A stretch of 64,000 nucleotides of DNA, taken from contig CAVVHH010000002.1 in NCBI GenBank assembly GCA_963748005.1, forward strand, positions 806,001 through 870,000, given 5' to 3'. The notes beneath the pieces were generated by a model. That model saw nothing but the letters and a program-made list of their open reading frames with translations, had not been told where the DNA came from and did not search any database. This document shows positions 8,629-17,536 of this stretch, in pieces. A program made the translations under genes and the position numbers. Positions within the stretch are counted from its first letter, which is position 1. Each line of letters starts with the position of its first letter. Source of the DNA: CAILZL01 sp963748005. GTDB lineage: Bacteria > Pseudomonadota > Gammaproteobacteria > Steroidobacterales > Steroidobacteraceae.

Positions 8629-9345
8629 TTAGCGCCAGCTGGCCAGGGCGCCCTGCGGCGAGAGGCCCGTTGTATTGCTGGCGATGCTGCTGCGTTCATC
8701 GACCCATTTGGCAAAATCTTCCAGCGTTGCACTGGCCACACCTTGCGCATCGCTGCGATGGGTGCTGACCCACGACTTCATCGCCACCAGTAGCTTGTCG
8801 GCCAGCGCACGATTGCTCGCGAACAGATCCAGATAAGCCTGCTTGGCGTCATCAACACGATTGAGCCCCAGGTAGGCGTGGCCACGGTATTCAATCGCCT
8901 CGGCATACTGTGGATTGAGCTTCAGCGCTCGATCATAGGCTTCCAGCGCACCGGCATAGTCACCGAGATTGCGTTTGGAATAACCCACATAGTTCCACGC
9001 CTGAAACATGCCGGGGTTGAGTTTGACGGCGGACTCGAACTTTGCCAGCGCCTTGTTGAAGTCCTTCTTGGCGTTGTTCTGTGCCTTCTGCTGCTTCCTG
9101 GGATCGGTGGCCTTGGCGGCATCCGCCAGATCCTTGTCCGCGCTCTTGATCAGGCGAACACCGGTGTTGTAAGCCGAGGTGGCTTGTTCCTCCGGCGTCA
9201 TGGGCGTGGTGTCCATCGTGCCGGACATCGAGCCGGCATTCGACGGCATCGATCCGCCGCCATCTGCCCAGGCGCCGCCACATAAACTCACGCCCGCACC
9301 AAGGATCAGAGGCATGACGATGAAAAATCGTTTCAATCGCAACAT
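8629..9345 (-). CDS. Secreted TPR-repeat protein
   Basis: A 238-residue protein with an N-terminal signal peptide (about residues 1-27, ending CGGAWADG). At least three tetratricopeptide repeats lie at about residues 95-190 (FESAVKLNPGMFQAWNYVGY, YDRALKLNPQYAEAIEYRG). TPR repeats form protein-binding helical arrays; no partner is known. It lies just upstream of the di-heme peroxidase in the same direction with an 8-base gap, so a shared transcript is likely and the TPR protein may assist the peroxidase in the periplasm (inference). Confidence 0.8.
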   Translation of the reverse strand: MLRLKRFFIVMPLILGAGVSLCGGAWADGGGSMPSNAGSMSGTMDTTPMTPEEQATSAYNTGVRLIKSADKDLADAAKATDPRKQQKAQNNAKKDFNKALAKFESAVKLNPGMFQAWNYVGYSKRNLGDYAGALEAYDRALKLNPQYAEAIEYRGHAYLGLNRVDDAKQAYLDLFASNRALADKLLVAMKSWVSTHRSDAQGVASATLEDFAKWVDERSSIASNTTGLSPQGALASWR

Positions 9346-9601
9346 GGCATCCCCTCCCGATAATTGAGCAGCGACATGCTGCGCCTGCGAATGACCGCGC
9401 GCAAGTCACCCGCCCCTCACAACCAGACCCCGCACCTCACCGCCACACGCCGGTGATCCACTTGCCATTGGACGTCCAGCAGAAGCGCCGTCCTTTCCCG
9501 TCACCGGGAGAAGGGATGAGAAGTCACTCTGTTAGTTACGCTTATCGCCAGTTTGGTTCTCTATAATCGCACTTTCCCTCCATCGGCAATGCGGGTAGCA
9601 C

Positions 9602-10531
9602 GTGCAATCCATCATTTCGATCAACCAGCTCACCAAGACCTATGCAGCGGGCTTTCAGGCACTGAAAGATGTCACTCTCGATATCCGGCGTGGCGAAATC
9701 TTCGCCCTGCTGGGACCGAATGGCGCCGGCAAAACCACCCTCATCAACATCATCTGTGGCATCGTCAATGCCAGCTCGGGATCGGTGCTGGCCGATGGCC
9801 ATGATGTGGTGCGCGAGTTTCGCGCCGCGCGCGCCAAGATCGGTCTGGTGCCGCAGGAACTGACCAGCGACATGTTTGAAAGCGTCTGGCGTACGCTGAT
9901 ATTCAGTCGTGGCCTGTTCGGCAAGGCGCCCAATCCGGAGTATCTGGAAAAAGTGCTGCGCGATCTGTCGCTGTGGGACAAGAAGGACGCGCGCATCATG
10001 ACGCTGTCGGGCGGCATGAAGCGACGCGTGATGATTGCCAAGGCGCTGTCGCACGAGCCGCAGATCCTGTTTCTGGACGAGCCCACGGCTGGTGTTGATG
10101 TGGAATTGCGTCGCGACATGTGGGAGATGGTGCGCGGCCTGCGCGCCAATGGCGTCACCATCATTCTCACCACGCACTACATCGAAGAAGCCGAGGAAAT
10201 GGCGGACCGCATTGGCGTGATCAACAAAGGCCAGCTGATTCTGGTGGAAGACAAGCAGACGCTGATGCGCAAGCTGGGCAAGAAACAGCTCACCGTACAT
10301 CTGCAAACGCCGCTCAGCAGTGTTCCCGTACAACTCGCTGGTCACCCGCTGGAATTGTCAGACGAGGGCCACGCGCTGGTCTTCACCTTCGATGCGCAGA
10401 GCGATGCCACCGGCATCGCCGGACTGTTGCGCCAATTGAACGATCTGGGCATCGAGTTCAAAGATCTGCAGACCAGCGAAAGTTCGCTGGAAGACATTTT
10501 TGTCAATCTGGTGAAGGTGGAAGTGGCATGA
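9602..10531 (+). CDS. yadG: ABC transporter ATP-binding protein, YadG-like
   Basis: A 309-residue nucleotide-binding subunit. Walker A is LLGPNGAGKTTL (about residue 40), signature LSGGMKRRVMIAKAL, Walker B ILFLDEPTAGVD, H-loop TTHYIEEAEEMADRIG. The stretch DEPTAGVDVELRRDMWEMV is close to E. coli YadG as I recall it. GTG (9602) is the start that gives the usual N-terminus. It overlaps the permease gene by four bases (ATGA), so the two form one exporter. Substrate is not known for this family; the ABC-2 permease type suggests export of a lipid, polymer or drug. Confidence 0.88.
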   Translation: MQSIISINQLTKTYAAGFQALKDVTLDIRRGEIFALLGPNGAGKTTLINIICGIVNASSGSVLADGHDVVREFRAARAKIGLVPQELTSDMFESVWRTLIFSRGLFGKAPNPEYLEKVLRDLSLWDKKDARIMTLSGGMKRRVMIAKALSHEPQILFLDEPTAGVDVELRRDMWEMVRGLRANGVTIILTTHYIEEAEEMADRIGVINKGQLILVEDKQTLMRKLGKKQLTVHLQTPLSSVPVQLAGHPLELSDEGHALVFTFDAQSDATGIAGLLRQLNDLGIEFKDLQTSESSLEDIFVNLVKVEVA

Positions 10532-11289
10532 ACACATACGCCGTCCGCGCCATTTATTCATTCGAGCTGGCACGCTGGTTCCGCACGCTGGTGCAGAGCA
10601 TTGCCTCACCGGTCATCTCCACCTCGTTGTACTTCGTGGTGTTCGGCTCGGCCATTGGCTCGCGTATCGCACAGATCGACGGGGTGAGCTATGGCGCGTT
10701 CATTGTGCCCGGACTGATCATGCTGTCGGTACTGACGGAAAGCATTTCGAATGCCTCCTTCGGCATTTACATGCCGCGTTACTCGGGCACAATTTACGAA
10801 GTGTTGTCCGCACCGGTTTCCTTCATTGAAATCGTGCTGGGCTATGTGGGCGCGGCAGCCACCAAGTCGATCATGCTGGGGCTGATCATTCTGGCCACGG
10901 CGCGCATGTTCGTGCCGTTTGCAATTGCACATCCGCTGTGGATGCTGGCGTTCCTGATTCTGACTTCGCTGGCATTCAGCCTGTTTGGTTTCATCATCGG
11001 CATCTGGGCCAGCGGTTGGGAAAAGCTGCAGATCGTGCCCATCATGATCATGACGCCACTCACCTTTCTGGGCGGCAGCTTTTATTCCATCAACATGCTG
11101 CCGCCGTTCTGGCAGCAGGTGAGCCTGTTCAATCCCGTGGTGTATCTGATCAACGGCTTTCGCTGGAGCTTCTATGGCATCGCCGATGTCAGCGTTGCGA
11201 TCAGCCTGACCGTGACGCTGGCATTCATGGCATTGTGCCTGCTGGTGGTGGGCTGGGTATTCAAGACCGGGTATCGGCTGAAGAACTGA
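10528..11289 (+). CDS. yadH: ABC-2 type permease, YadH-like
   Basis: A 253-residue inner-membrane subunit with about six hydrophobic segments, partner of the ATPase just upstream. The ABC-2 signature region is MTPLTFLGGSFYSINMLPPFWQ near residues 170-200, followed by SLFNPVVYLINGFRW, both typical of the YadH/DrrB branch. Start at ATG 10528 overlaps the yadG-like stop. A long palindrome follows the stop at 11306 and probably ends the transcript. Confidence 0.88.
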   Translation: MNTYAVRAIYSFELARWFRTLVQSIASPVISTSLYFVVFGSAIGSRIAQIDGVSYGAFIVPGLIMLSVLTESISNASFGIYMPRYSGTIYEVLSAPVSFIEIVLGYVGAAATKSIMLGLIILATARMFVPFAIAHPLWMLAFLILTSLAFSLFGFIIGIWASGWEKLQIVPIMIMTPLTFLGGSFYSINMLPPFWQQVSLFNPVVYLINGFRWSFYGIADVSVAISLTVTLAFMALCLLVVGWVFKTGYRLKN

Positions 11290-11305
11290 ACATCAGCGCA
11301 TCCCT

Positions 11306-11362
11306 GTAGGTCGGGTTTTACACCCGACTTCTTCGAAATGTCGGGTGTAAAACCCGACCTAC
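11306..11362. terminator. Perfect 23-base palindrome between convergent genes
   Basis: GTAGGTCGGGTTTTACACCC (start of the left arm, 11306-11328) is an exact complement of 11340-11362 around an 11-base loop. It fills the whole space between the convergent permease and GreB-like genes. The arm sequence is of the REP type widespread in gammaproteobacteria. As a hairpin it can stop transcripts from both sides. Confidence 0.7.
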
Positions 11363-11836
11363 CTATGTCCGTACGGACAGCGCGGTGATTTCCGCCTTGC
11401 CATCGGGTAATTCGACCTCATCACCGACTTGGCGACTCAGCAATACCTGCGCCACCGGCGCGACCCAGCTGAGCAGTCCTTCGGCCGGATCGGCTTCATC
11501 TTCGCCAACAATGGTGTACTGGCGCTGCTCACCGTCCTGAAATCGCAGCGCCACGGTGACACCGAATCGGACTTTTTCCGGCCTGGCTTCCGGCGTAATC
11601 AGTTGTGCGCTGCTCAGGCGTTGCTGCCAGTAGCGCAGGTCGCGATTGGCATGCGCCAGCGCCGCCGCGTCATCCGCCAGACGCGCCGCATCACGGCTCT
11701 GCTCAAGTTGACGGATACTGTCCTCAATCATCCACAGTCCGCATGCGGTGACAAAGTTGGGATGTTCACTGATCACACGTTCGGGAATTTCTTCCAGCGT
11801 GCTGTCATCAGCTTCTTTGACGAATGCTCTGCTCAT
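11363..11836 (-). CDS. GreA/GreB-family transcription elongation factor
   Basis: A 157-residue protein. Residues 1-80 would form the N-terminal coiled coil (MSRAFVKEADD, IEDSIRQLEQSRDAARL, LRYWQQRLSSAQLI). Residues 85-155 form the FKBP-like C-terminal domain (VRFGVTVALRFQDGEQ, YTIVGEDEADPAEGLLSW, VGDEVELPDG). It would bind RNA polymerase's secondary channel and help backtracked complexes. The start MSRAFVKE resembles the GreB-like branch rather than GreA. It stands alone, with a non-coding 217-base stretch before it. Confidence 0.82.
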   Translation of the reverse strand: MSRAFVKEADDSTLEEIPERVISEHPNFVTACGLWMIEDSIRQLEQSRDAARLADDAAALAHANRDLRYWQQRLSSAQLITPEARPEKVRFGVTVALRFQDGEQRQYTIVGEDEADPAEGLLSWVAPVAQVLLSRQVGDEVELPDGKAEITALSVRT

Positions 11837-11990
11837 GATGGGTGTCGCCTGGGGATCTCTGCGGCAAGCCTGCTGAGGTCATGCGTGCGAATGCGGCACC
11901 GTAACCTCGCGGCCAGAGTGACAAGATTCCGACCACAAATCCCTCAGGGGTTGTCCGTAAGGCTTTACGCACCAGGCTCAGGTCGTCAAA

Positions 11991-12019
11991 TAAAAAACTC
12001 CTTCCGCTGGCGGAGAGGG
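11991..12019 (-). terminator. Rho-independent terminator of the TonB receptor gene
   Basis: On the minus strand, about 35 bases after the receptor stop, an imperfect stem CTCTCCGC / GCGGAAGGAG is followed by TTTTTTATTT. Stem plus T run is the standard form. The surrounding stretch 11837-12053 holds no other convincing feature. Confidence 0.65.
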
Positions 12020-12053
12020 TTCGCGAGCCTGCCCTTATCAATAGAACACACTG

Positions 12054-14198
12054 TCAGAATTCGTACTTCAGGCCAACCCGCACCGTGCGCGGCTCTTCAG
12101 CACGGCTGACGCGACCGCCATCCGGGTCGTAGGCATTCTCGTAGAAATAGACAATGTCCTTGCCTTTGTGATCCATGACATTCAGTACTTCACCGTACAG
12201 TGTAATGTGCTGCCACTTGCGTGCCAGACGCAGATTCAACATGGTTTCGCCTTCCGCGTTCAACTCGGGAAGATAGTTATTCGGCACCAGCGGGTAAGGG
12301 CCCAGATAACGCAGGCGCGCGCTGAATTCCCATGCACCCCTGATCGCGGCAATGCCCAGCTCGCCCGCGCTTTCCACTGAACCTTCGATACTGTAACCAC
12401 CATCATCCTGCGCTTCGTTGAATTTCGCATTACTGCCCGTGTATACGCCATCGATGGCCAGCCAGGTCAGTGGTCGCCAGAACGCCACCAGCTCATAGCC
12501 GTGACGTTTCGATGCACCCTTGGGCTCAACGGCGTTTGAATCGCCGACGAAGATCAGTTCGCTGGACAGATTCAACCACCAGTACGCAGCTGTAATCTTG
12601 AAGTCGCCCACTTCAAAACGCGCGCCGGCTTCATAACCCACACCATTGGACAAACCCTCCACACCCAATGATTTCTGCACCACGGCACGCGCATCGTTGG
12701 AGTGCGCACCGCGACCCCAGTTGCCATACAACTCGACATTCTTGCTCACGGCATACGCAACACCCACCTTGGGAGTGAGGTTGGAACTGGTGGCATGACC
12801 GACGCTGTTTTCACCTTCAGGACCAGAACCTTCCAGCACCTCTACATTGAAGTCGTACCAGTTACCACGCAGGCCGCCAGTGATGCGCAATGCATCGGTG
12901 GGCTTCCAGGTGGCTTCGGTGTAAACGCCAATCGAGCCTTCACGCACGGCGTTGCGACCGATGTTTTCGACGAACTCGCCCTGCTCATCATGATCGACAC
13001 CGACATTGCCGATGTCGTCATAACGCAGCTCGGTACCGGCAACCATCTCCAGCGAGTCAGTGCGGATCAATTGATGTTCGTAGCGGCCCCCCGCCGTCCA
13101 GCGACGATCGAACTGATCGATCTGAAAGTCGTAAGTGGGGTCTGAGCCCATGCGCCAGTCGTAGTACTGAGCATAGGCCGTGGCGCGCCAGTCGTCGGCC
13201 AACAGTTGCACATCGAGAATCCAGCGAGTGGTTTCACCCTTGGCGGTGGTATCGAGCGCGCAAAACTCGTCGGCACAGAGGCGCGGCGGATTACTGTCGA
13301 TCACTTCCTGTCCCACGGCGCTTTCCGGCATCTGCTCGGTGGGATTCCAGGTGGCGTGATAGCCGGACAAGGAAACCTTGAGCGCACCAAAGTCCGTGGG
13401 CCGTGAGTACTTGCCCCACACCGACTGGTGTTGCAAGTCCTCGGGCAGTTCCCACGGACCATCGTAGGTTTTGTACTGGCCCAGCAACGTCAAACTGCCC
13501 TTGCCCAGTGAGGTAGTGCCGCCACCGGCCACACGCCCCCAACCGTATTCACCCGTCTCAACGGCCACGAAGGGTCGTTCCAAGCTATCAATGGTGGTCA
13601 TCATGGCCGCGCCGGCCATGGAAAAGTCACCAGAATCGGCGCGGTACGGCCCCTTGCGATAATCGATACGTTCCACCACTTCGGGAATCAGGCCATTCAC
13701 ATCCAGATAGCCCTGACCATGACCGTGGGTGCGCAGATTCCAGGGCACGTCATCCACATAGGTGGTGAAGTCGGTGCCGTGATCCAGATTGAAGCCACGC
13801 AGGAAGTACTGGTTGGCCTTGCCACTGCCGGAATGCTGGGCAGCAATCAGACCGGGAACGGCTTCCAGCAGATCCGCCACCCGCAACATGGGTCGTACCA
13901 GCAGATCTTCGCCACCCACCGCGCCCTCGCTGGCAGCGTCGGCCTTGCCGATCAGCTCTTCGCCACGCCCGAAGACGATCACCTCACTGAGTTGAGCGCT
14001 GGACGCGACGCTGGCAGCGACCACCGCGGTTTCGCCATTGCGCTCCTGCGCATACCCAGCCAATGGCGCCAACACCAGCATGCCCAGGGCACAGTGGACG
14101 GCAGATCGAACTTCATGCCGGTCGGTCAGTGACTTTATGATCGGGTGCGGGCACGACGCGACTGGATCAAGACTCATCGAATTCAGCTCCAGACACAT
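12054..14198 (-). CDS. TonB-dependent outer-membrane receptor
   Basis: A 714-residue receptor. The plug domain begins after a signal region (hydrophobic CALGMLVLAPLAGYAQ at about residues 35-50) and includes VADLLEAVPGLIAAQHSGSG, QYFLRGFNLDHGTDFTTYVDD and IDYRKGPYRADSGDFS. The rest is a beta-barrel ending in VRVGLKYEF, with the C-terminal aromatic residue needed for outer-membrane insertion. It resembles the iron/cobalamin-type receptors; the ligand cannot be read. Alternative start at MSLDPVASCPH (14177), seven codons in. There is no adjacent transporter. Its promoter lies in 14199-14640. Confidence 0.88.
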   Translation of the reverse strand: MCLELNSMSLDPVASCPHPIIKSLTDRHEVRSAVHCALGMLVLAPLAGYAQERNGETAVVAASVASSAQLSEVIVFGRGEELIGKADAASEGAVGGEDLLVRPMLRVADLLEAVPGLIAAQHSGSGKANQYFLRGFNLDHGTDFTTYVDDVPWNLRTHGHGQGYLDVNGLIPEVVERIDYRKGPYRADSGDFSMAGAAMMTTIDSLERPFVAVETGEYGWGRVAGGGTTSLGKGSLTLLGQYKTYDGPWELPEDLQHQSVWGKYSRPTDFGALKVSLSGYHATWNPTEQMPESAVGQEVIDSNPPRLCADEFCALDTTAKGETTRWILDVQLLADDWRATAYAQYYDWRMGSDPTYDFQIDQFDRRWTAGGRYEHQLIRTDSLEMVAGTELRYDDIGNVGVDHDEQGEFVENIGRNAVREGSIGVYTEATWKPTDALRITGGLRGNWYDFNVEVLEGSGPEGENSVGHATSSNLTPKVGVAYAVSKNVELYGNWGRGAHSNDARAVVQKSLGVEGLSNGVGYEAGARFEVGDFKITAAYWWLNLSSELIFVGDSNAVEPKGASKRHGYELVAFWRPLTWLAIDGVYTGSNAKFNEAQDDGGYSIEGSVESAGELGIAAIRGAWEFSARLRYLGPYPLVPNNYLPELNAEGETMLNLRLARKWQHITLYGEVLNVMDHKGKDIVYFYENAYDPDGGRVSRAEEPRTVRVGLKYEF

Positions 14199-14642
14199 TC
14201 ACAAGTCCAAGGGGAAATGCGCCACAGTCCGTGGCGGGGGAGCGATTGTTCAGAGTCTGGATGCCAGGGTCACGCAAATAACTGTTGCGACCACGTTAAC
14301 GACACGAAAATTAACGTTAATGAACAACGCAAGCATTTGATGGCAAAGAAGATGGCCCTTCTTCTGTCGTCTTGCTGCAATGAGACCTGCAGTGTGTGCT
14401 GGTCTCGACATTGGCATATCTTCACGCCCGAGCCCCTTGGTGCGCTGCCTGCCAGCAAACAGCACAATTCCCGCAGCTGTTGCTCATGCCCTCCTTGGCG
14501 ACACCAGAACGCTGTCCAGCCATCGTGGTGCCGGGCATCGCGCCATGCCTTATGAGAACGGCCTTTTTCCCAGCGGCCACCTGGTACTCTGCGAGTGCAG
14601 ATCAGACGTTCACAGCGAACGGGACGGCAATCGGACCATTGG
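14199..14642. other. Non-coding stretch upstream of the TonB receptor
   Basis: Open frames exist on both strands but none has convincing protein character. It contains the palindromes at 14294-14321 listed separately. I see no RNA gene. It should hold the promoter of the TonB receptor. Confidence 0.5.
14294..14321. promoter_or_regulatory. Paired palindromes, candidate operator
   Basis: CGTTAACG (14294-14301) and ATTAACGTTAAT (14310-14321) share a TTAACGTTAA-like centre and lie about 100-120 bases before the receptor start. Two related palindromes in a promoter region suggest a dimeric regulator; which one is unknown. Confidence 0.35.
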
Positions 14643-15092
14643 CTATATGTCTGGAAAGTACCCAGTTGTCTGCGTCTGACCCGATGCATTCGCGATCCGA
14701 GCGACACCTGTTTGTGACTGCGATCCAGCCAGCAGCCAGTTCAATGCAGAATCGCGATGCCTGAAACACCGCGACTCGATCCCGATCCGTGTCAGGTGCG
14801 ACTGAAATATCGTGGCGAATGCATAGTTGCGCGCGTCCCCAAGCACCAGCGCGTGCCGGCCATTCCTTGCTTGCGGGAAACCATACAGCATTTCTGCCAG
14901 CTGCCGAACCTCGGCGACGCACAGGTCAGCTTTTGCATGTGTGTAATCGGACAGCGTGTGATAACGCTTCAGCATGCGTACATCGCGTTGCTGCCGACTG
15001 GCAAGTTTGAACAGTTGACTGGCGGTTACCGAGCCGTGAAATGACTCGAGCACATAACCGGACACTGGAAGTATGCAATAGGTTGTGCGCAT
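14643..15092 (-). CDS. Hypothetical protein, SpoIIAA/STAS-like size and context
   Basis: A 149-residue soluble protein from ATG 15092 (GTG 15156-15158 gives 22 more residues with less protein-like character). Visible blocks: SGYVLESFHGSVTASQLFKL, KRYHTLSDYTHAKADL, VAEVRQLAEMLYGFPQARNG and RHALVLGDARNYAFATIFQS. The pattern of an N-terminal beta-strand, a regular alternation of helix and strand, and the SDYTHA segment resemble small STAS-like proteins that sit with sensor kinases, but I do not recognise the family with certainty. It follows a histidine kinase on the same strand with an 84-base gap, so it is probably part of that signalling group. Confidence 0.6.
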   Translation of the reverse strand: MRTTYCILPVSGYVLESFHGSVTASQLFKLASRQQRDVRMLKRYHTLSDYTHAKADLCVAEVRQLAEMLYGFPQARNGRHALVLGDARNYAFATIFQSHLTRIGIESRCFRHRDSALNWLLAGSQSQTGVARIANASGQTQTTGYFPDI

Positions 15093-15176
15093 GGCGGGTT
15101 GTTGTGCGTATGGGCTGAATACCAGACACCCAGGAGGGTCATTCGTTACCAGTGGCACGCATCAGCCGGTCCAATC

Positions 15177-16034
15177 TCACCAGGAATTCCAGGAGACGTC
15201 TGATTGTGCGGCGGAAACATCTGGCGATGCAGGTGGCAGCGAAAAACAGAACTTCGCGCCGGCGCCAGGCTGGCCTTCCGCCCATATCCTGCCACCATGT
15301 GAGTCAATGATGCTGCGGGCAATGGCCAGGCCGACACCACTGCCATCGATTTTTCTGGCCTGCTCGAGCCGGGTGAATGGCGCAAACAACTTCTGCGCGT
15401 CCGCCGCGTCAAACCCGACGCCGTTGTCACGCACAAAATACGTGGTCGTTTCACCATTGCTGATTGCGCCGAAGGCGATGACTGCACGCTCATCCTGATT
15501 CCGCGTGAACTTCCAGGCGTTACCCAGCAGGTTCTGCAACAACTGTCGCAGCAGCACCGGATCTCCATGGGCAAGCAGATCCGGCTCGATATAGACCACC
15601 ACGGAGCGTTTTGGCTCGGCGGCATACAGCTCGGTAATCACCGAATAGGCAAGCACACTCAGATTGACGCGCTCATGATGCACAACAGGTTGCCCGGTAC
15701 GAATAAACGCCAGCCAGTGCGCGATCATGACCTGCATGCGTTCAACACCGGAGTGGATCTCACGCACATTCCTGGCCGCAGTTGCCGGCAGCGATTCGCC
15801 CAGATCTTCCAGAAGCGCCTTGCTGAAGCCTTCTATGGCGCGCAGTGGGCTGCGCAGATCGTGCGAGAGGACATAGGCGATGGTTTCCAGGGTTTGATTT
15901 CGCAGGCGCAGCCGCTGGTTCTCGGCGTAGAGGGAATTGAATCGACCGGTTTCCGTGAAGGATCCGGCATGATGCGTATCGTCAGCCCATTCAACTGGCC
16001 CAGGAACGCGCGATTTCATGGCCTGACCCGACAT
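15177..16034 (-). CDS. Soluble sensor histidine kinase
   Basis: A 285-residue kinase with no membrane segment and no obvious input domain other than a short N-terminal coiled region. HisKA motif YVLSHDLRSPLRAIEGF, with the phosphorylated His at about residue 58. The ATP-binding domain shows N (LLQNLLGNAWKFT), G1 (VRDNGVGFD), F (FAPFTRL) and G2 (GSGVGLAIA). Close in type to kinases that follow phytochrome or PAS modules. With no sensor domain, it may take its signal from the neighbouring small protein or the receiver encoded just before it (inference). Confidence 0.85.
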   Translation of the reverse strand: MSGQAMKSRVPGPVEWADDTHHAGSFTETGRFNSLYAENQRLRLRNQTLETIAYVLSHDLRSPLRAIEGFSKALLEDLGESLPATAARNVREIHSGVERMQVMIAHWLAFIRTGQPVVHHERVNLSVLAYSVITELYAAEPKRSVVVYIEPDLLAHGDPVLLRQLLQNLLGNAWKFTRNQDERAVIAFGAISNGETTTYFVRDNGVGFDAADAQKLFAPFTRLEQARKIDGSGVGLAIARSIIDSHGGRIWAEGQPGAGAKFCFSLPPASPDVSAAQSDVSWNSW

Positions 16035-16182
16035 GCTGCAAACTCCCCGACGTTGTAATTGAACACTGAAGATGAACCATGGGCGTCATGGCGCCCGGAT
16101 AAGGACGCATGTGAACTTGTTACCGGTGTCATCATTTCTGCGACCATGACATGACAACTGCAACGATTCCGGACACGCATGC

Positions 16183-16569
16183 TCAGACCGACGACGATGC
16201 TGCCAGGAGCAGCACGTGGCGACGCAGCGGTTCCAGATTGTCCTTGGGAATGTAGATGTCTGCACCGGCCTGCCTGGCGTGGACCCGCAGGGCGTCGTTG
16301 TCGAACTGCGTCACCACCGCAATTTGCGTCGCCGGATGCAACGCGCGCAGATGTCGAACGCAGGTCAGCCCCGACATGCCGTCCATGCGCAGATCCATGG
16401 TGATGAAATCGGGCACATAGGTACCGCACATTCCAATGGCCTCTTCACCACTGATGCATTCGCGTATCTGGCAAGCCACCTGACCAGGCAAGCTGCGCAT
16501 CAGATCCTCCAGTACGGAGCGGATCATCGCCCGCGTCCCCCGGTGGTCATCTACGATCAAGAAATTCAA
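16183..16569 (-). CDS. Single-domain response regulator (receiver only)
   Basis: Start set at TTG 16569: GAGGCGGG lies just upstream and translation then begins MNFLIVDDH, the usual first strand of a receiver. The result is 128 residues. Acidic pair at residues 7-8, phospho-acceptor Asp at 59 (ITMDLRMDGMSG), Thr/Ser position in VVTQFD, Lys in YIPKDN. No output domain, so it is CheY-like and works by protein contact or as a phosphate relay. The histidine kinase gene follows on the same strand after 148 bases. Confidence 0.8.
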   Translation of the reverse strand: MNFLIVDDHRGTRAMIRSVLEDLMRSLPGQVACQIRECISGEEAIGMCGTYVPDFITMDLRMDGMSGLTCVRHLRALHPATQIAVVTQFDNDALRVHARQAGADIYIPKDNLEPLRRHVLLLAASSSV

Positions 16570-16659
16570 TTTCCCGCCTCTCGTACCGCCTGAAGAAATT
16601 CGACGGTCTGGTTTAAGGTGGGCCACAGTATTGCCGGCGGTGGCGCAGTTATTAATCGC

Positions 16660-16700
16660 GAGCGCTACCGAGGCTCTTCCTGTGCCGCTCGGTAGCGCTC
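16660..16700. repeat. 13-base perfect inverted repeat
   Basis: GAGCGCTACCGAG (16660-16672) and CTCGGTAGCGCTC (16688-16700) with a 15-base loop. It lies between the receiver gene and the NarL-type gene, both on the minus strand, about 100 bases after the stop of the latter. It has no T run. Could be a transcription end or an mRNA-stabilising hairpin. Confidence 0.5.
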
Positions 16701-16799
16701 TCCGTAGTGTCACGTAGTGCCCGGTGCAGGAGGAAATTCGGGTAACGCCTGATTACGTGGCCGGGAGCGGACGGCCAGGTGGGACAAGCTTGTCGGGAA

Positions 16800-17471
16800 T
16801 CACACTTCCTTGAGTGCGTCGCGATTTTCGATGGCGAACTGCAACAGGCTGTTATTGCCCCGAAGCTCCAGCTTGGCGCAGATGTTGGCCCGATGGGTTT
16901 CCACGGTGCGCGGACTGACATTGAATTCGGCGGCAATTTCCTTGGTGCTCTTCTTGTCGGCAATACGCCTGAGCACCCGCCGCTCGGCGGTGGTGAGATC
17001 ATCCAGCGCGGGCGCACGGGCAGCGAGCTCAAGCGTCTTATGTCGGCGATTGAGCAGGAATGCCGCCAGCACCGGACTGACATAGGGAATGCCGGCGGCT
17101 ACCGATATCAGGCAATTGGTAATCTCCATCACGGCGCTGTCCTTCAGCAGGTATCCCTGCGCACCGATATTCATGGCGTGATTGAATGCCGCCTCATCCT
17201 TGAGCATGGTCAGGAACACCAGTTTGGTAGGGCAGTTTTCCGCACGCAACGACCCCGCCACTTCAAGACCGCTGATGTCCGGGAGGTTGATATCCAGCAC
17301 TGCCAGATCCGGCGACATGGTCAGAATGCTCTTGATGGCGGTGCGCCCGTCCGCTGCTTCACCCACCAGTTCAAAGCGCGCATCGTCCTCCACCGCCTGA
17401 CGCAGCCCCTGCCGGAACAGCGGGTGATCGTCGACGATGAACAGGCGTATCCTGGCAATGCGGTTCAACAT
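16800..17471 (-). CDS. NarL/LuxR-type response regulator
   Basis: A 223-residue two-domain regulator. Receiver at residues 8-125 with DD at 14-15, phospho-acceptor Asp at 60 (LAVLDINLPDISG) and Lys in YLLKDS. LuxR-type helix-turn-helix at about 155-215: LTTAERRVLRRIADKKSTKEIAAEF then VSPRTVETHRANI. It follows the PAS-kinase gene on the same strand after 65 bases, so the two form a NarX/NarL-like pair. Targets unknown. Confidence 0.9.
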   Translation of the reverse strand: MLNRIARIRLFIVDDHPLFRQGLRQAVEDDARFELVGEAADGRTAIKSILTMSPDLAVLDINLPDISGLEVAGSLRAENCPTKLVFLTMLKDEAAFNHAMNIGAQGYLLKDSAVMEITNCLISVAAGIPYVSPVLAAFLLNRRHKTLELAARAPALDDLTTAERRVLRRIADKKSTKEIAAEFNVSPRTVETHRANICAKLELRGNNSLLQFAIENRDALKEV

Positions 17472-17536
17472 GATGAACTTACTTCTACACCAGAAACCAG
17501 TGTTGTCGCAAAGCCGCGCTGCAATGCTCGCTGCGC

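Noticed and set aside
11808..12041. 77-codon minus-strand frame before the GreB-like gene
   Set aside because: It overlaps the GreB-like start and the TonB terminator; no family features.
14270..14707. Open frames on both strands upstream of the TonB receptor
   Set aside because: No domain-like pattern, no ribosome site, and the frames overlap one another.
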